A stretch of 64,000 nt of DNA from Siphonodentalium dalli (Eukaryota > Mollusca > Scaphopoda > Gadilida > Siphonodentaliidae): contig CP136066.1 in assembly GCA_032622095.1 (NCBI GenBank), positions 9,755,784 through 9,819,783 on the forward strand, in the 5' to 3' direction. Each line of letters begins with the position of its first letter. The stretch's first letter is position 1. Position numbers and translations under genes: made by a program. Below the pieces are notes generated by a model that did no database searches, was not told where the DNA came from, and saw only the letters and a program-made list of their open reading frames with translations. Shown piece by piece: positions 36,446-48,900 of this stretch.

Positions 36446-36720
36446 CAGATCTAATATTTTATACCCCAGTAACTATATAATACATGTTTACAAAGAGATA
36501 ATCCACCTTTAAATATTCAAAATAAAAATTTAAAATTGCCCCACCCCACTTTTGAATTTGAAAATAAAGTGGATAATTTATTACCAAATGACATTAAAAA
36601 ATCTCCCAACCTCTTTAAGGAACCGTGCTTCATGGTTAATGAGCTGATAGATGATGAGACTTTAGTTGTTTGTTTGGGATCATTTTTAAAGTGTATGGTC
36701 TTTCCAGAATCAATATATGC

Positions 36721-37125
36721 ATGATGCCACGTATGAAGAAACAAAGTGCTCGAACAAAATCATCAAAGGATAAAATGAAAAGAGAATCACAGAAGGGGCC
36801 CATGTCAGCCTCTCCCAAAGACATGAGCCTTTCGTTATTAGGACCGTCCATGGTTAAAATGGAGCATTCGTCAGGACCAGCCATGGTTAGAATGGCGCAT
36901 GACTCAAATTCACGACCAGCCATGGTTCAAATGGCGCATGACACAAATTCACGACCAGCCATGGTTCAAATGGCGCATGACACAAATTCACGACCAGCCA
37001 TGGTTCAAATGGTGCCTGACACAAATTCACGACCAGCCATGGTTCAAATGGCGCCAGACAATAATACACGACCAGCCATGGTTCAAATAGCGCCAGACAA
37101 TAATCCACGACCAGCCAGACAATAA
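36721..37125 (+). pseudogene. Helentron N-terminal fragment with 13-residue repeats
   Basis: An open frame from ATG 36721 (a second ATG follows at once) to TAA. It has a Lys/Ser-rich start, then about six near-identical 13-residue units of the form RPAMVQMAHDTNS, encoded by a 39-bp minisatellite at about 36845-37120. The last units drift (APDNNTRP). The frame stops, and the downstream part resumes in other frames, so this is probably the broken beginning of the Helentron protein. I know no function for the repeat. It could also be a separate small low-complexity ORF. Confidence 0.5.
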
Positions 37126-37271
37126 TTGCTCCAATTCACAACCAAAATTACTTCATCTTTCATATAGGTCATTTAAAAAAACACAAGACCCAATATTACA
37201 ACCTACTGCAAACAATCTTCTCAGAGGTTCAGACTCAAAAAAAGTCCAATCAGACCTAACCAGAAATTATT

Positions 37272-38345
37272 TTGCCCATTCTTCCGAAACTTCTGCACAT
37301 AGGACAAAAAGAAATCCCACTAATTATGACGGCCATGTTGGTTCTTTATCAGTTTTACCCAGAATCGTTTTGGTTTGAACAAAATAATGATAGCCAGTTG
37401 GATAAAGTATCAAATGAGCTTCAGAGACAACTTGAATGGCAGAGAAAACGAACCATCACAAGTACTAGTAATGTTCCAAACTGTAGTGAAACTCGGAATA
37501 AAAAAAAACTGGATTATATGCGCATCAGGAGATCAGATGAATCCTTCAGACAAATTGAGCGTGATAAAGAGAAGATGTTTAAACAGTTCAGGCGAGCTGC
37601 CACAGAATATCGGAAATCTCAAAGAAATTTAGATAGAATAACAAGGGGAGAAAAGCAAAGTGATCCTAAATATCGTGAAGTTGAGCGAATATCTGAAAGT
37701 TTGTCAAAAAGACGAAAACGAACTGATCCTGACTTTCGTAAATCTGAGCAACTTTTGGATACTACAGCAAGAAAACAAAAGCGAACTGATCCTGAATGTC
37801 GTGAAGTTGAGCGAATATCTGAAAGTTTGTCGAAAAGACGAAAACGAACTGATCCTGACTTTCGTAAATCTGAGCAAATTTCGGATACTACAGCAAGAAA
37901 ACAAAAGCGAACTGATCCTAAATATCATGAAGTTGAGCGAATATCTGAAAGTTTGTCAAAAAGACAAAAGCGAACTGATCCTGACTTTCGTAAATCTGAG
38001 CAAATTTTGAATACTACAGCAAGAAAACAAAAGCGAACTGATCCGGAATGTCGTGAAGTTGAGCGAATATCTGAAAGTTTGTCAAAAAAACAAAAGCGAA
38101 CTGATCCTGACTTCCGTAAATCTGAGCAAATTTTGGATACCACAGCAAGAAAACAAAAGCGAACTGATCCTGACTTTCGTAAATCTGAGCAAATTTTGGA
38201 TACTACAGCAAGAAAACAAAAGCGAACTGATCCTGACTTTCGTAAATCTGAGCAAATTTGGGATACTACAGCAAGAAAACAAAAGCGAACTGATCCTGAA
38301 TGTCGTGAAGTTGAGCGAATATCTGAAAAAAACGAAAGAGATTAA
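37272..38345 (+). pseudogene. Helentron N-terminal charged repeat region
   Basis: About eleven 21-residue units alternate between two types, RTDPDFRKSEQILDTTARKQK-like (shown to its first 20 residues as RTDPDFRKSEQILDTTARKQ) and RTDPECREVERISESLSKRR-like. They are encoded by 63-bp repeats at about 37,650-38,330. The region is strongly basic and predicted helical. Similar 'R-DPE-R--E' repeats sit ahead of the DUF6570 segment in animal Helitrons I remember. The repeat continues in the next frame after a frameshift near 38335 ('TDPDYRKAE'), which links this segment to 38372-40138. The first 30 or so codons may be out of frame, because the coding-like text upstream lies in another frame. Confidence 0.7.
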
Positions 38346-38371
38346 CAGATCCTGATTACCGCAAAGCCGAG

Positions 38372-40138
38372 ATGATGAGTGGTTCAGAAGCTAAAAGAAA
38401 TAGGAGAAATGACCCAGAATATTGCCATCTTGAATCTCAGTTAAAAGCAGATTACATGAGAAAGAAGCGGTCAAATGTTTACTTTAAGGAGATAGAAAGA
38501 ATAAAGCAAACTGTCAAAAGACGACAACAACACAAAGAGAATATTCATACCAATACAAAAACTAGTAAGGAGGCAGTCTTGAGATCACATGAGGACTTTG
38601 CAAAAGACATCCACAAGCTTATATCACAAATGTGTACATATGTTTGCAGTTCGTGTGATCAACTTTGGTACAGACATAGTGTTGTGAAGGCAGCCAATCT
38701 TCAGAAAAAGTGTAATGACGCCATTGAGTTGTGTCTGAGTGGATACAAAAGTGAAGAAAATGAGGAATGGGTATGCTTAACATGTCAGCGTCATCTCAAG
38801 AAAAATAGAGTTCCACCATGTGCAGTACAAAACAGTATGGTATTTCCAGAAAAGCCAAAGCATCTTGATCTCAAACCACTGGAGTGGAGATTGGTCTCAC
38901 CCAGGCTGATGTTTCTTAAATTATTTCAAACTCCGAGAGGCAATCAATTCAAAATAGAGGGAAATGTGGTGAACATACCAACTGATGTTAGCACAACAGT
39001 TATGCAATTACCCAGACTGGAAAATGAAATGCAGACAATGAAAATAAATTTGAAAAGAAGACTTTGTTACAAGAATTCAACAATTTCTCAGAATGTTAGA
39101 CCTGGAATAGTGCACAAAGCTGCAGAATGGTTAACAAAACATGGAACTCTGTATAAAGAGAAAGGTATAACTCACAACAGAAACATTTCTTTGTTGTTAA
39201 ACGAAGAGATTCCTCTTCTCCAGGAAACTGAATGGAGTTCAGATAATATTCCAAATGAAATTGATGGTGAAATGATTGATTGCGATGGATAAAGTGCTAA
39301 TGAGTTTTACCTTATCCTTGATAAGACTTATAAGTATCATACTGATCATGATGTTGATGAATTTTTGGATGGTGCCAGACTAAATAGAGCCTGTATTGTT
39401 CAAAATGGGTTTCTTAGTATTGAAGATAAAGAAAACTGCCAAACAGATAACAGTAGGGCCTATGAGATGGAAGCAAGTACAAGTGATATTCACGAAAAAG
39501 GCTACCTATGTGTGGTTCCAGGATGTGTGTTCTCCTCTTTTGATTATTTTGTTATCACTGATCATATGAAAGCCGTTCATAAAGGAAGTGAACACCATGA
39601 AATAACACAATGCCAAGATAACACTCTGCCTACTTGTTATCTCTGCTTTGTTTGTTTTCTTGCATCATTTTCAGAGGAGGAGTTAGTTATCCATATGTTG
39701 ATAGCACATGATCTGCCACCATTGTCGAATATGGAAGTTTATACTGAACAACTGAAACAGGATGCAACCATTATTTTTCACACTATACTTCTCCCTGAGA
39801 GGGTGGTTCTGTTTGATGTGGAAAAATTCAACTCAAATCTGGATGTGACTTGTAGATATGCAATTACAGCTCCAGCTCAACTGTTTTTGAAAAGGCGAGA
39901 TGAATTTGAGAAGAGTGAAAAGGTTCCAATGCAAGATGACAATTTTAATGTGGACAATACTGTGATTGTTGAAACTTGTGATAGTGATAATGAAGAACCA
40001 AGATCCGGGGTACTGGATACTATGCTCACAGGTCCTGATTTCTTAGATGACGAAAAACGTAACAAGGCAACATCAATTGCACCCGGTGAAGGGAGTAAAC
40101 CAATCAGTGTCTTCAAAGATGAATATTGTGAGGAATAA
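38372..40138 (+). pseudogene. Helentron DUF6570-like and zinc-finger segment
   Basis: One frame, interrupted only by a TAA at 39290-39292. It opens with another 'RRNDPEYCHLE' unit. Then comes a Cys-rich block (YVCSSCDQLWYRHSVV, VCLTCQRHLKKNRVPPCAVQ), and then 'PLEWRLVSPRLMFLKLFQTP' and 'VVNIPTDVSTTVMQLPR', the signature of the DUF6570 segment in Helitron proteins. After the stop it continues with two C2H2-type fingers (CVVPGC-12-H-H type near 39506-39577, and CFVC---H----H near 39650-39710), then an acidic stretch. The downstream part lies beyond a stop and frame changes at 40138-40184. Confidence 0.85.
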
Positions 40139-40183
40139 GCATTTCCAGAAATATTCTTTTGTTCATGAAGAGAGAAAAACTAA

Positions 40184-40705
40184 AACCGTCATGTTCCTGT
40201 TCATTATAGTGAAACTTGTAAATCTGAATTGAGACGGCGAGATAGACGAGCAGCAATGAGTGTGGATAATATCTTCTTCAAAGCCAAGAAATTGCCAATG
40301 AAGGCTATTGTCAGTAAAACAATGTTAGCTGTAAGAAAGCATAAGACTCAAGGTAAAAAGTTGACAGCAGGGTACTTGAAGCAAACTGATGCTGTGAAAA
40401 AACTGTTACATTTGGATGAAGGATATTCATATTTGAAAACCTTGAGAGGATCACCACCATATTTTGAGAAAGCAAAGAAAGATCTATTTGCTATGCTGAG
40501 ACAAATAGGACCTGCTACATTGTTCTGCAGTTTTTCCTCGGCTGAGACAAAATGGATACATTTACTAAAGATGCTTGGGAGATTAGTCGATGAGAAAGAA
40601 TACACTGATCAGGAGTTGGAGGATATTTCCTGGGACGAAAAATGTCGACTAATCTCCAGCGATCCTATTACATGTGGCCGACATTTTGACTACCAAGTAC
40701 AGTGA
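40184..40705 (+). pseudogene. Helitron-like N domain fragment
   Basis: Runs from just after a TAA at 40181-40183 to a TGA at 40703-40705. It reads ELRRRDRRAAMSVDNIFF, GSPPYFEKAKKDLFAMLRQ, FCSFSSAETKWIHLLKMLG and DPITCGRHFDYQVQ. This is the Helitron-like N (Rep N-terminal) domain with its usual GSP-YF, LFAMLRQ-GP and FSSAE-W landmarks. A 1-nt frame change at about 40,700 separates it from the HUH segment, which resumes with the expected text in the next frame. Confidence 0.85.
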
Positions 40706-41580
40706 TATACAAATTTCTACTCACGCCGCTAAATCCTATAGGCAAAATTTCAGATTGGTTCTATAGAGTTGAATTCCAGGCTCGAGGAAGCTCACATATA
40801 CACATGATGCTCTGGGTGAAAGATGCACCAGTGTATGGCAAGAGTAGTGAAGAAGAAATTGTTGAATTTGTTGACCGATACATCTCATGTGAGAAACCTG
40901 AAAACCCTGAGTTGGCTAACCTCGTTTCACGACAAGTTCATCGACATTCACGAACATGTCATAAGAAGAAGACTGGAAAATGTCGCTTCAATTTCCCACA
41001 GCCACCACTGAAGCAGACAGTTATTTTAAAGCCATTGGATACAGGTGATGATTCTAAGAAATATAAGGCAGAATGGACACGAGTTAGGAATATTTTGAAC
41101 AACATGAAGCTTGGAGAAGATATTTCTCATGAACAATTCTTGGACAAATTAAGAATCACACAGGAAGAATATATACTAGCTATAAGATCATCAATCTCTT
41201 CAAGCACTCTATTCCTTAAGCGTAGACCAAACGAGATCCGAATAAACAACTACAACAAGTTGTGTCTTTCTGCTTTTCGAGCCAATATGGATTGTCAGTT
41301 CATTTTAGATGTGTATTCCTGTGCTACATATGTTGTGTCTTATACATCTAAAGCTCAGAGGGGTATAAGTGACCTGTTGTACAAGGCATGCAAAGAAGTC
41401 CGAGAAGGGAATTATACTATCAGAGAACAAGTCAGGCTCATAGGTAATAAGTTTCTGAATAATGTTGAGATATCTGCACAAGAAGCCGTTTATATTGTGC
41501 TAGGATTACCAATGAAGAAAGCTTCCAGACATGTTGTATTTATTAACACTGCACCCCAGAGGAGAGAGTTAAGTTACTGA
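40702..41580 (+). pseudogene. Helentron Rep (HUH/Y2 nuclease) segment
   Basis: In this family the HUH nuclease nicks DNA and joins ends for rolling-circle transposition. The HUH motif is seen as EFQARGSSHIHMMLW, with metal-ligand histidines at residues 32 and 34 of this segment. Residues Y210 and Y214 in ATYVVSYTSKAQRG are the paired catalytic tyrosines. A Cys/His block (HRHSRTCHKKKTGKCRFNFP) lies between them, as in other Helitrons. The catalytic residues are intact. The reading frame is lost at about 41552, where an extra C in 'gcaccccag' shifts into the helicase frame (expected PEERVKLLK). Confidence 0.9.
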
Positions 41581-41585
41581 AACCA

Positions 41586-42878
41586 ATGAAAGAGATTAAA
41601 GAAAGTAGTGACGATTGTGAAGAAGTGGAATCAAATAGCATGTTAACACGGTATGCAAAAAGACCTAAAAAGTTAGAGAAAGTTACATTAGCTGATTGGG
41701 TTGCCAGTTATGATAACAGAAAGTTTTGGATGAAAAGGAATACAACAGAAACAGATGCTGATGGCTTTCCTATTGAAGATGACCCAGAAGAAAATTGTGA
41801 AGATGAATTTCCTGAAAATGAAACACAAAATGATTCTTCAAAACAGAAAGTCATTCGAAGTGTATGGTTCAATAAAGACGTGTATCCAGAGAAACACTAT
41901 AGAGAACAACTCATGTTATTTACTAGCTGGAGATGTGAGGACACTGATCTATTGGCTAGATGCACTTCCTGTGAGGAGAGATATTTGCAGCTGAAGCATA
42001 CAATCGATGAACAGATGAAACTCTATGTACCTTGTCAGGAAGCTCTTGATGACGCTTTGATAGACTTACACAACAGAGATAACATGGATGATGACATTAT
42101 TATTGCTCCCACCACTCAACATCAAGACGAAATAGACGAAGAAGAAGGATTAATAGCTGTGACGGAAGACCCAAAAATAACATATGATTTAGCTGAAGAT
42201 CTCGGTGTTGGAGTCAGAGTTCATGTTGAGGAGGATGGAGTTGAGACACTAATGACAGAAACTGAATTTAGAGAGCTCATGAGAAAAATGAATAAAGAAC
42301 AGCTTGCATTCTTTTACCATGTTCTCAATAAAGTAAAAACATCTGATGACCCATTTTATTATTTCCTAAGTGGTGGAGCTGGTGTTGGAAAGAGTTTTGT
42401 GGTTAAACTTCTATATCATGCTATCAGGAAATACATGACCAGTGGAGAGGGTGGCAAAGCTGCACACAACATAAATGGCCGAACAATTCACAGTACTTTC
42501 TGCATACCTGTCAGTCAATCACTTAAGTACAAACCTTTTGATAGAGATCGGTTAAATACACATAGAAGTAAATATGGATCAATCAAATTGATATTTTCTG
42601 ACGAAATATCTATGGTTGGAAACAGAATGCTTAAGTTCATTAATATGAGGTTGAAGGAAATAAAAGGAAATGGCAAACACTTTGTTGGAGTTAGCATTAT
42701 TGCAGTGGGTGATATGTCTCAGCTGAAACCTGTATTTGATGATTGGGTTTTTCTGCCGCTTGATTTAGATTATGGACCCCTGGCTACCAATCTTTGGTTT
42801 GAGCATTTCAGCTTGTTTGAACTCACAGAAATAATGCGGCAAAGAGAGAATAAATGCTTTGCAGAATTGCTCAATTGA
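41586..42878 (+). pseudogene. Helentron PIF1-type helicase, N-terminal part
   Basis: 5'-3' DNA helicase part of the transposase. It carries Walker A GGAGVGKS at residues 263-270, Walker B DEIS at 339-342, motif III GDMSQLKPV from 375, and LTEIMRQREN from 413. The first 250 residues form the usual Rep-helicase linker with WVASYDNRKFW and an acidic stretch. The frame ends at a TGA (42876-42878) where Helitron helicases usually continue LL--LR-G; it could have arisen from CGA by C-to-T change. Reading continues past the stop in the same frame (LREGNQTPDDIHSLNRRTI). Confidence 0.9.
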
Positions 42879-43717
42879 TTGAGAGAAGGGAATCAGACTC
42901 CGGATGACATACATTCTCTGAACAGACGAACCATAGATGCAAAAGATCACAATTATCCACATGATGCCGTTCACTTATTTACTACCAATAAGTAAATTCA
43001 TTCAATGAAGATAAATAGCTGGCAAGCAAAGAGACCAAGTATGAAGTTCAGGCTGTGGATTCAGTTGTGGGCGTCACTGGTACCAACCTTGAAGAGAAAA
43101 TTATTAATCAAATATCCACCGATCCAAGGAAAACAATGCAACTCAGCAAAATTCTAAAACTGGCTATTGGTGCAAGAGCAGAGGTTTGTATAAATACTGA
43201 TGTGGAAGATGGCTTGTCAAATGGATCCTCAGGAATTGTTAAACATGTGCAGCTAACTGATAATAAAGGAATTGTTTGGATAGCATTTGACAAAAAAGAT
43301 GTTGGTAAAAATACAAGAAGAAAACATCAGCACCTCTACGACCCCACTGTGGATTCAACCTGGACACCAATCTTTCCCGAATCGAGACAATTCAGAGTGG
43401 GCCGTAGCAAACAAGCTCAAGTTATTCGGAAGCAGTTCCCCTTAAGATTGGCTGCATCGAAAACTGTTCATATGTCACAGGGAGACACTGTAAATTGCAT
43501 CGTTGTGGACCTAGATGGGCGTAAAAGTGAACATATTCATTATGTGGCTATAAGTAGAGTGACATCTTTACAGGGAATCAATATTCTAAATTTGAACCAT
43601 AAAAAGATTGCTGTTTCAGAATCAGTAAAGATAGAAATGCAACGACTTCGAACTACAAGGAATTTTTCCATGAAAAAGATTTATCACGCACCCAAAGCGA
43701 AAACTCATGCAGGATAG
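42879..43717 (+). pseudogene. Helentron helicase, C-terminal part
   Basis: Continues from the previous segment. The frame holds through HLFTTNK (42990), meets TAA at 42993, and resumes one frame over (VNSFNEDK) with a TAG at 43016-43018. From about 43055 the frame is open: RAEVCINTDVEDGLSNGSSG, FPLRLAASKTVHMSQGDTV (motif V) and HYVAISRVTSLQGINIL (motif VI, arginine finger region). All C-terminal helicase motifs are still recognisable. It ends at TAG 43715-43717, where the endonuclease frame takes over. Confidence 0.88.
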
Positions 43718-44349
43718 TCTATTTAAATTCCAGATCATTGCACAAGTATTTGGAAGATGTGAAGGCTGATCCACGATTCACTACAGCTGATGTCTGCGCT
43801 TTCTCAGAAACAAGATTTGAGGGGAATGATCCTGAAATATCTGTCAGAATACCAACATTTTCTCTCCATCGTTTGGACAGCAGAATAAAAAGGAATCATG
43901 GCTGTGCTGTTTATTCCAGACTGAAATATGAAGATAGCTATCCAAAAAATTATGTACAGTCTCAAATATTAGAGGTGATAGGCATAAAATTTGAAAAAAT
44001 GAAGAACCTTGTCATTTTGTTTGTGTATAAGGCACCTTCTTGTTCTGACGAGGAACTTCTGTCCACTCTGAGAAAGTATATTGCTGAAGATTGCTTAGAT
44101 CATGATATTATTATCATGGGAGATTTAAATTCAGATCTGACTAGTGTTGAACCATCATCATTAAGTAAGAAGCTATGTAAAGAACACAATTTGAAGCAAC
44201 TAATTTCGACTTACACAACTGACTTTAGAACTTCAATTGATGATATCTATACAAATATTCAAGATGATTTATTTGAATTTGGTTTGTATGAAAATTACTT
44301 CAGTGATCACAAAGCAATTTGGATATCTGTAATAACTGATAGAAGGTGA
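43711..44349 (+). pseudogene. Helentron C-terminal AP-type endonuclease
   Basis: Endonuclease/exonuclease/phosphatase-fold domain, the part that separates Helentrons from canonical Helitrons. It reads IVYLNSRSLHKY (Asn motif), VCAFSETR (Glu metal ligand), IIIMGDLNSDL (GDLN motif), IDDIYTN and FSDHKAIWI (Asp-His pair) to a TGA. The frame is open and the catalytic residues present. The start is a join from the helicase by a 1-nt frame change at about 43711, with no own ATG at the expected place. At about 210 residues it is complete in motifs. Confidence 0.88.
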
Positions 44350-44400
44350 AGTTTTGAACAACGACTATATTTTATTTATAACCGAATCATGATTTTAATT

Positions 44401-45960
44401 TTGCATACTTGGTGAAAATAATATAGTATAAGTGTAACTATTTAACAATAACCATTGCTTGAACTGCAGGGTTATATCTACTAGATCCAAATTTTATCTA
44501 TATAAAAATAAAAGGGTGGTATTAGTTATGTTTACACTGAATCCTCAGTAACTCAATGACTAACGTATATCAGTTGGAGTTTATTATCAACATACTGATA
44601 AAACATATCCACTATCTGTGCTTCAGTAATTAATAACAATAGTTCCAGAAGCAACTTATATTGCATGTTAATGTTAAGGAAAACTAATTGAATGTGCGCT
44701 TTAGTTCATCTATTGCTAGAGATTCAACATTATCCTCTTGTGTCTGTCAGAAAGTTTTACACTGTCACTATCTTTTTGTGCACACCATAATATATCTTGT
44801 GCAAATACTACAGCTTTGACAGGGTCAGCATTCTATATTCAACTTATCTTTAACTGGATGTGTTTATATTTTATTCAAGTCTTATTAATAATCATTATGA
44901 AAACTTATTTTGCTGATGCATGTGACATTGCAAAGTGAAAATATTTCTTTGTTGGAATAGAGAATTTATCTCATTATACATTAAATCTATCAAATCTGAG
45001 ATCTACATGTATAGTTTTCTAATTCACATAACTAATCATTTTATTTCATTCAAAATTATAATAACATATTACTGTGCATGAAATAATTTTTCATGATTTT
45101 TTACTAACAGACTCTTAAAAAGAGAGTTAGAGATTAAATTAATAGATGCTGACCTTTTGAAAATATGTGGGGAAATCAGACTGGGGAAATTGATAATTCC
45201 ACAAGCTATGATATGAAGACATCAAGATGCTTTGAAGTACAAATGAGGTATTTATTCTGTAAAATATTAGCATTAGTTTATTTTTGTTCTGTTTATAATA
45301 TTAAATTTATGCTGATTGATATATAGTATATTCATATGTCAGCCTCATATAAAGTGTTTTGTAGTAATTGAAGCTACAGTAGTAATAAACTGTCACTTTT
45401 AGCATAAACATTCTTTCAGCTGGCATGATCTATGGTAGAGAATAATACTTTCTAATTATAGAAATGCACACAATGGTAATATTAAACCAGGACTCTATCT
45501 TCATAACTCAAATAATATCATTGTCTAATCAACAGGACTACTATAGTTACAGCTCATGGCATCATACATGTTTTTCAGTATAGATACACTATACAATAAC
45601 TTTAGTGCAGGTCCATGTCAAACTATATTCTCCCTACTGCCAACTTTCAACACAAAATGGAGGATCTTCCACAATAATTCTATCATCTCTCCATGTTATC
45701 AAGTCCAAGCAATAAGTCTATGGATCATTGATGCATTGATACCACAAGAGTTTCTGCTTTTAAATTGTTGCATAGAATTGATCCCAACATATAAAAGTGG
45801 TTATTTTAGCAAGAATTGAGCTTTTATTTCACTCAAAACATTAAACTCTACTCTGTGTTAATAATCAGCAGTAAAAGAAAATGTTCACTGAAAACAGCAT
45901 ATAAAAGTACTGAGAATGTGATGTGCAAACATTTCAAGGTTAAGAAATAATGAGTTTTTA
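44401..45960. other. No gene recognised
   Basis: AT-rich spacer between the end of the Helentron coding region and the 3' end of the convergent RPA-like gene. It probably includes the Helentron 3' end, but I could not fix a terminal hairpin or terminus. The short plus frames 44738-44938 and 45556-45819 show no domain. Confidence 0.5.
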
Positions 45961-45963
45961 ATA

Positions 45964-48900
45964 TCACTCAAAACTCACTATTTCTTTACCTTTGATTGTA
46001 AATGTAAATTTAGTATCCATCAGACCTTCTGCATCAATACCTTTCTCTGCTAATGTTTCTGTTTTAAGTATGAGGTCTGCAGTCTCCATTTCAACTTCCA
46101 AATGCAGAAAGCCCACATCATCATCGTACCATCCTACTACTTTTCCTATCAATTTTTCTTCACAAGCAGGCACTTTTCCTATCAACTTTTCTTCAAAAGC
46201 AGGCAACACCTAAAATTGAAAGTTTACTCCATACTTCTTCACATTCGCATAAAAAAATAGTTCATTCCAAATAACAAACCCACTTAATGACCGAAATGTA
46301 AACAAATTTATCCTTAGTAGAAATAATACTCTGCCCATTTAAAACATAATTCAAACTTTACAAACTACCATTAACAATAAAACAATTAAGCTAAACTTGT
46401 TCACCCAAAATTCATGCACTTACGTAAACAGACATCACAGTGGATGTGCGCTAAAAAAGAGAAGCACGCATAATTCAAAAACTCGGACTGCGTGATAAAG
46501 GCATTGAGAAAAACTGCAATGAAATTTCATTTTACTTTGAAAATAAATGTAATATCCATACAATTAAATATGTCACACTCACCTCTAGCTGCAAACAGCT
46601 GTTAACACTTAATATAGTCCGTTTCTGGTATTTATTGAATAACACTCCTGCGTCCTTCACGTTTACACGGTCTCCAGTTTTTACAGGACTATATGCTGCT
46701 TCATTCCAAAGGGTTACTCCTGTAACCCCTGTTTCATCTTCAACCTCAATATCTCTGACCTCAGTGTCTCTGTTAGGTTTGCGAATCTTTTGATCCTGGA
46801 ATCATAAAAGTTTAATATCAACTCTATTATATATATATATACATCCCCTATTCATTTAGCATAAATACTTATATTAAACTTCCACTTTCTGAATAGGCTA
46901 AACATAGCTGATGGCTTCAAAATATTTATATATTTTTTTGCATTAATTTTTGTGTATCATCAAAAGTAAGTATTTCAAGAATTGTGAATTGGGGTGAAAC
47001 CAACTGATATAATATTCATAACAATTTCTTACACCTCAATATCTAGAAATAATGAAGACGTTATTGACCGTTCCATCACTGGAGCTTCCTGAAATTTTGT
47101 GGAAAAACTTGTGTCAATGCATTCTTCTTATATATTAGTCTCTCCCACATGGATCCATGCATATAGAAGAGAATACATGGGCTGAAGAATATTTAATTTG
47201 ACCTTGTAAGCCAGTGCATTCTCATATATATATATGAATCTCTTTATGGGAGACTCACAAATATAAGAAAATTCATAGCACAGGATCCTAATGCTGCACC
47301 TGTGCAGCTCCCATCATGAAGGGGTCAATTAATCTTACAATAAATTCTATGACTTAGATACTTACTGTCACAACCAGGCCTTTTATTGAAGTTTTGCTTT
47401 TTTCTGGAAGATTCTTGATATCTTTTGCTTTTGTGTAACCAGACTGAGGCTGATTAAGTAATTCCTCAGCCAGCCTCATCTCCTCCTCTTTCACTTCAAA
47501 GTTGCCTGCTCTGTAATAAAAAGTGTTGATTTTAAACCACTTTCAATGATAGCTTCAGTTCATTGTAGCTGGTGTGTGAACTCATGACTGTCAATGCTCA
47601 AAATCATTTTTTTTAATGCCTGTCAAAATGACATGGACCAAATAGATGGAGCTGGTCATTACAGACAGGTGTTATGTCAAGTTTTCAGAATGATACAACA
47701 TAAATTACAGTCTCTGAATTCTTTACAAATAACCAAGTCAATGGTCCTTTATTATGTATGTAACAACAGGACAATTCAAGGTCAAATATTATACTTCTAT
47801 GTGTTTAGTTATAATTTATTGGGGAAAATACAAATGTGAATAAAATCTCATATCAAACACTGTATCAAATAGAAAAATGTCAATGTTTTACTCATTTAGA
47901 GTACAGTTAAGTTATAGTTCTCTTACAAAGTTGTGCAATTATCTTGGACTTCACTTTTCAATCAGAGCTAGTGTATTAGTACCAGTCAATTTGGTTTATT
48001 AATAACTGGAGTTTTAGAAAACATTAAAATCAAGAACATGATAAAGATAAATATTAAATATATCAAGGACACTGATCTAAACTAAATTCTCAACAGTTCT
48101 TAAATAAAAGTAAAGTTACAGAAGTGTAACTGGACCAATCAGTGACAGGTTTGGTCCATTCACATTTAATTTATTAATTACTGCATAAATTTGCGAAACA
48201 TGTGCTTTGGTTTACTTCTGTAATTCGGTGTCGCACAGAATATTTGACAGATATAAAAGTATTTTTGGCTATTTTTCGGCAATTGTAGACCGTGAACACA
48301 CTCTTATTTTTTAGCCTTGATGACTGTACTTCAGAAAATCAACTTAATGTTATACACATAATAATACGGATAATATATCATCTTCAGTGGATTTTCATTT
48401 AAACAAAGCTGCCTGAAAAAAGATTTCTGCGCTGTTTAATTCCAAAAAGTATTTAAGGTGTTAGAAAATTGGTATTGGATATCAGGGAAATTTTTTTATT
48501 TATTTGTTATTCACTTCACAAATTGTTCAGGTTAAGAAATAAATTGGTCAATAACTTTCTTCTCATGTGACAAATCTTATCATACTGTATGATGGTTCTG
48601 AATTATTTATATAGCCATCTCAGTTTGTATTAAAACTATTTTGTTCATTCCTGCAGCAAATGGATATAATATTCTTATTTTTGTGGATATTCTAATATAT
48701 AAGTTTCAGTTATAAAATACTTACGTATAGACTTTCGACTTTTCTGTCACTCTAATGTCGCTATCCTTTAGTATGTAGTTTTTTATCCGGACACACTGTC
48801 CTTTCTTAAACTGCTGCTGGAAACTATTGCAATCAACAGTTATTCTCATTTTTTCCCCATCCCTATCGATACCAATGGCCTCCAGCACGTCTTTCTGGTC

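Larger units (their letters stand above)
36500..44400 (+). mobile_element. Decayed Helentron (endonuclease-bearing Helitron)
   Basis: The order of parts is typical of Helentrons: basic repeat-rich N-terminus, DUF6570-like segment, C2H2 fingers, Helitron-like N domain, HUH/Y2 Rep, PIF1/Pif1-family helicase, and a C-terminal AP-type endonuclease that ordinary Helitrons lack. Stops and frame changes make it non-autonomous as it stands. Visible breaks are changes near 37370, 38335, 40140-40184, 40700, 41552, 42992 and 43711, with in-frame stops at 39290, 42876 and 43016. The exact ends were not found; the limits given are those of the coding region plus a margin. Confidence 0.9.

Noticed and set aside
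37704-38282. Minus-strand frames opposite the 63-bp repeats
   Set aside because: Antisense shadows of the coding minisatellite of the Helentron.
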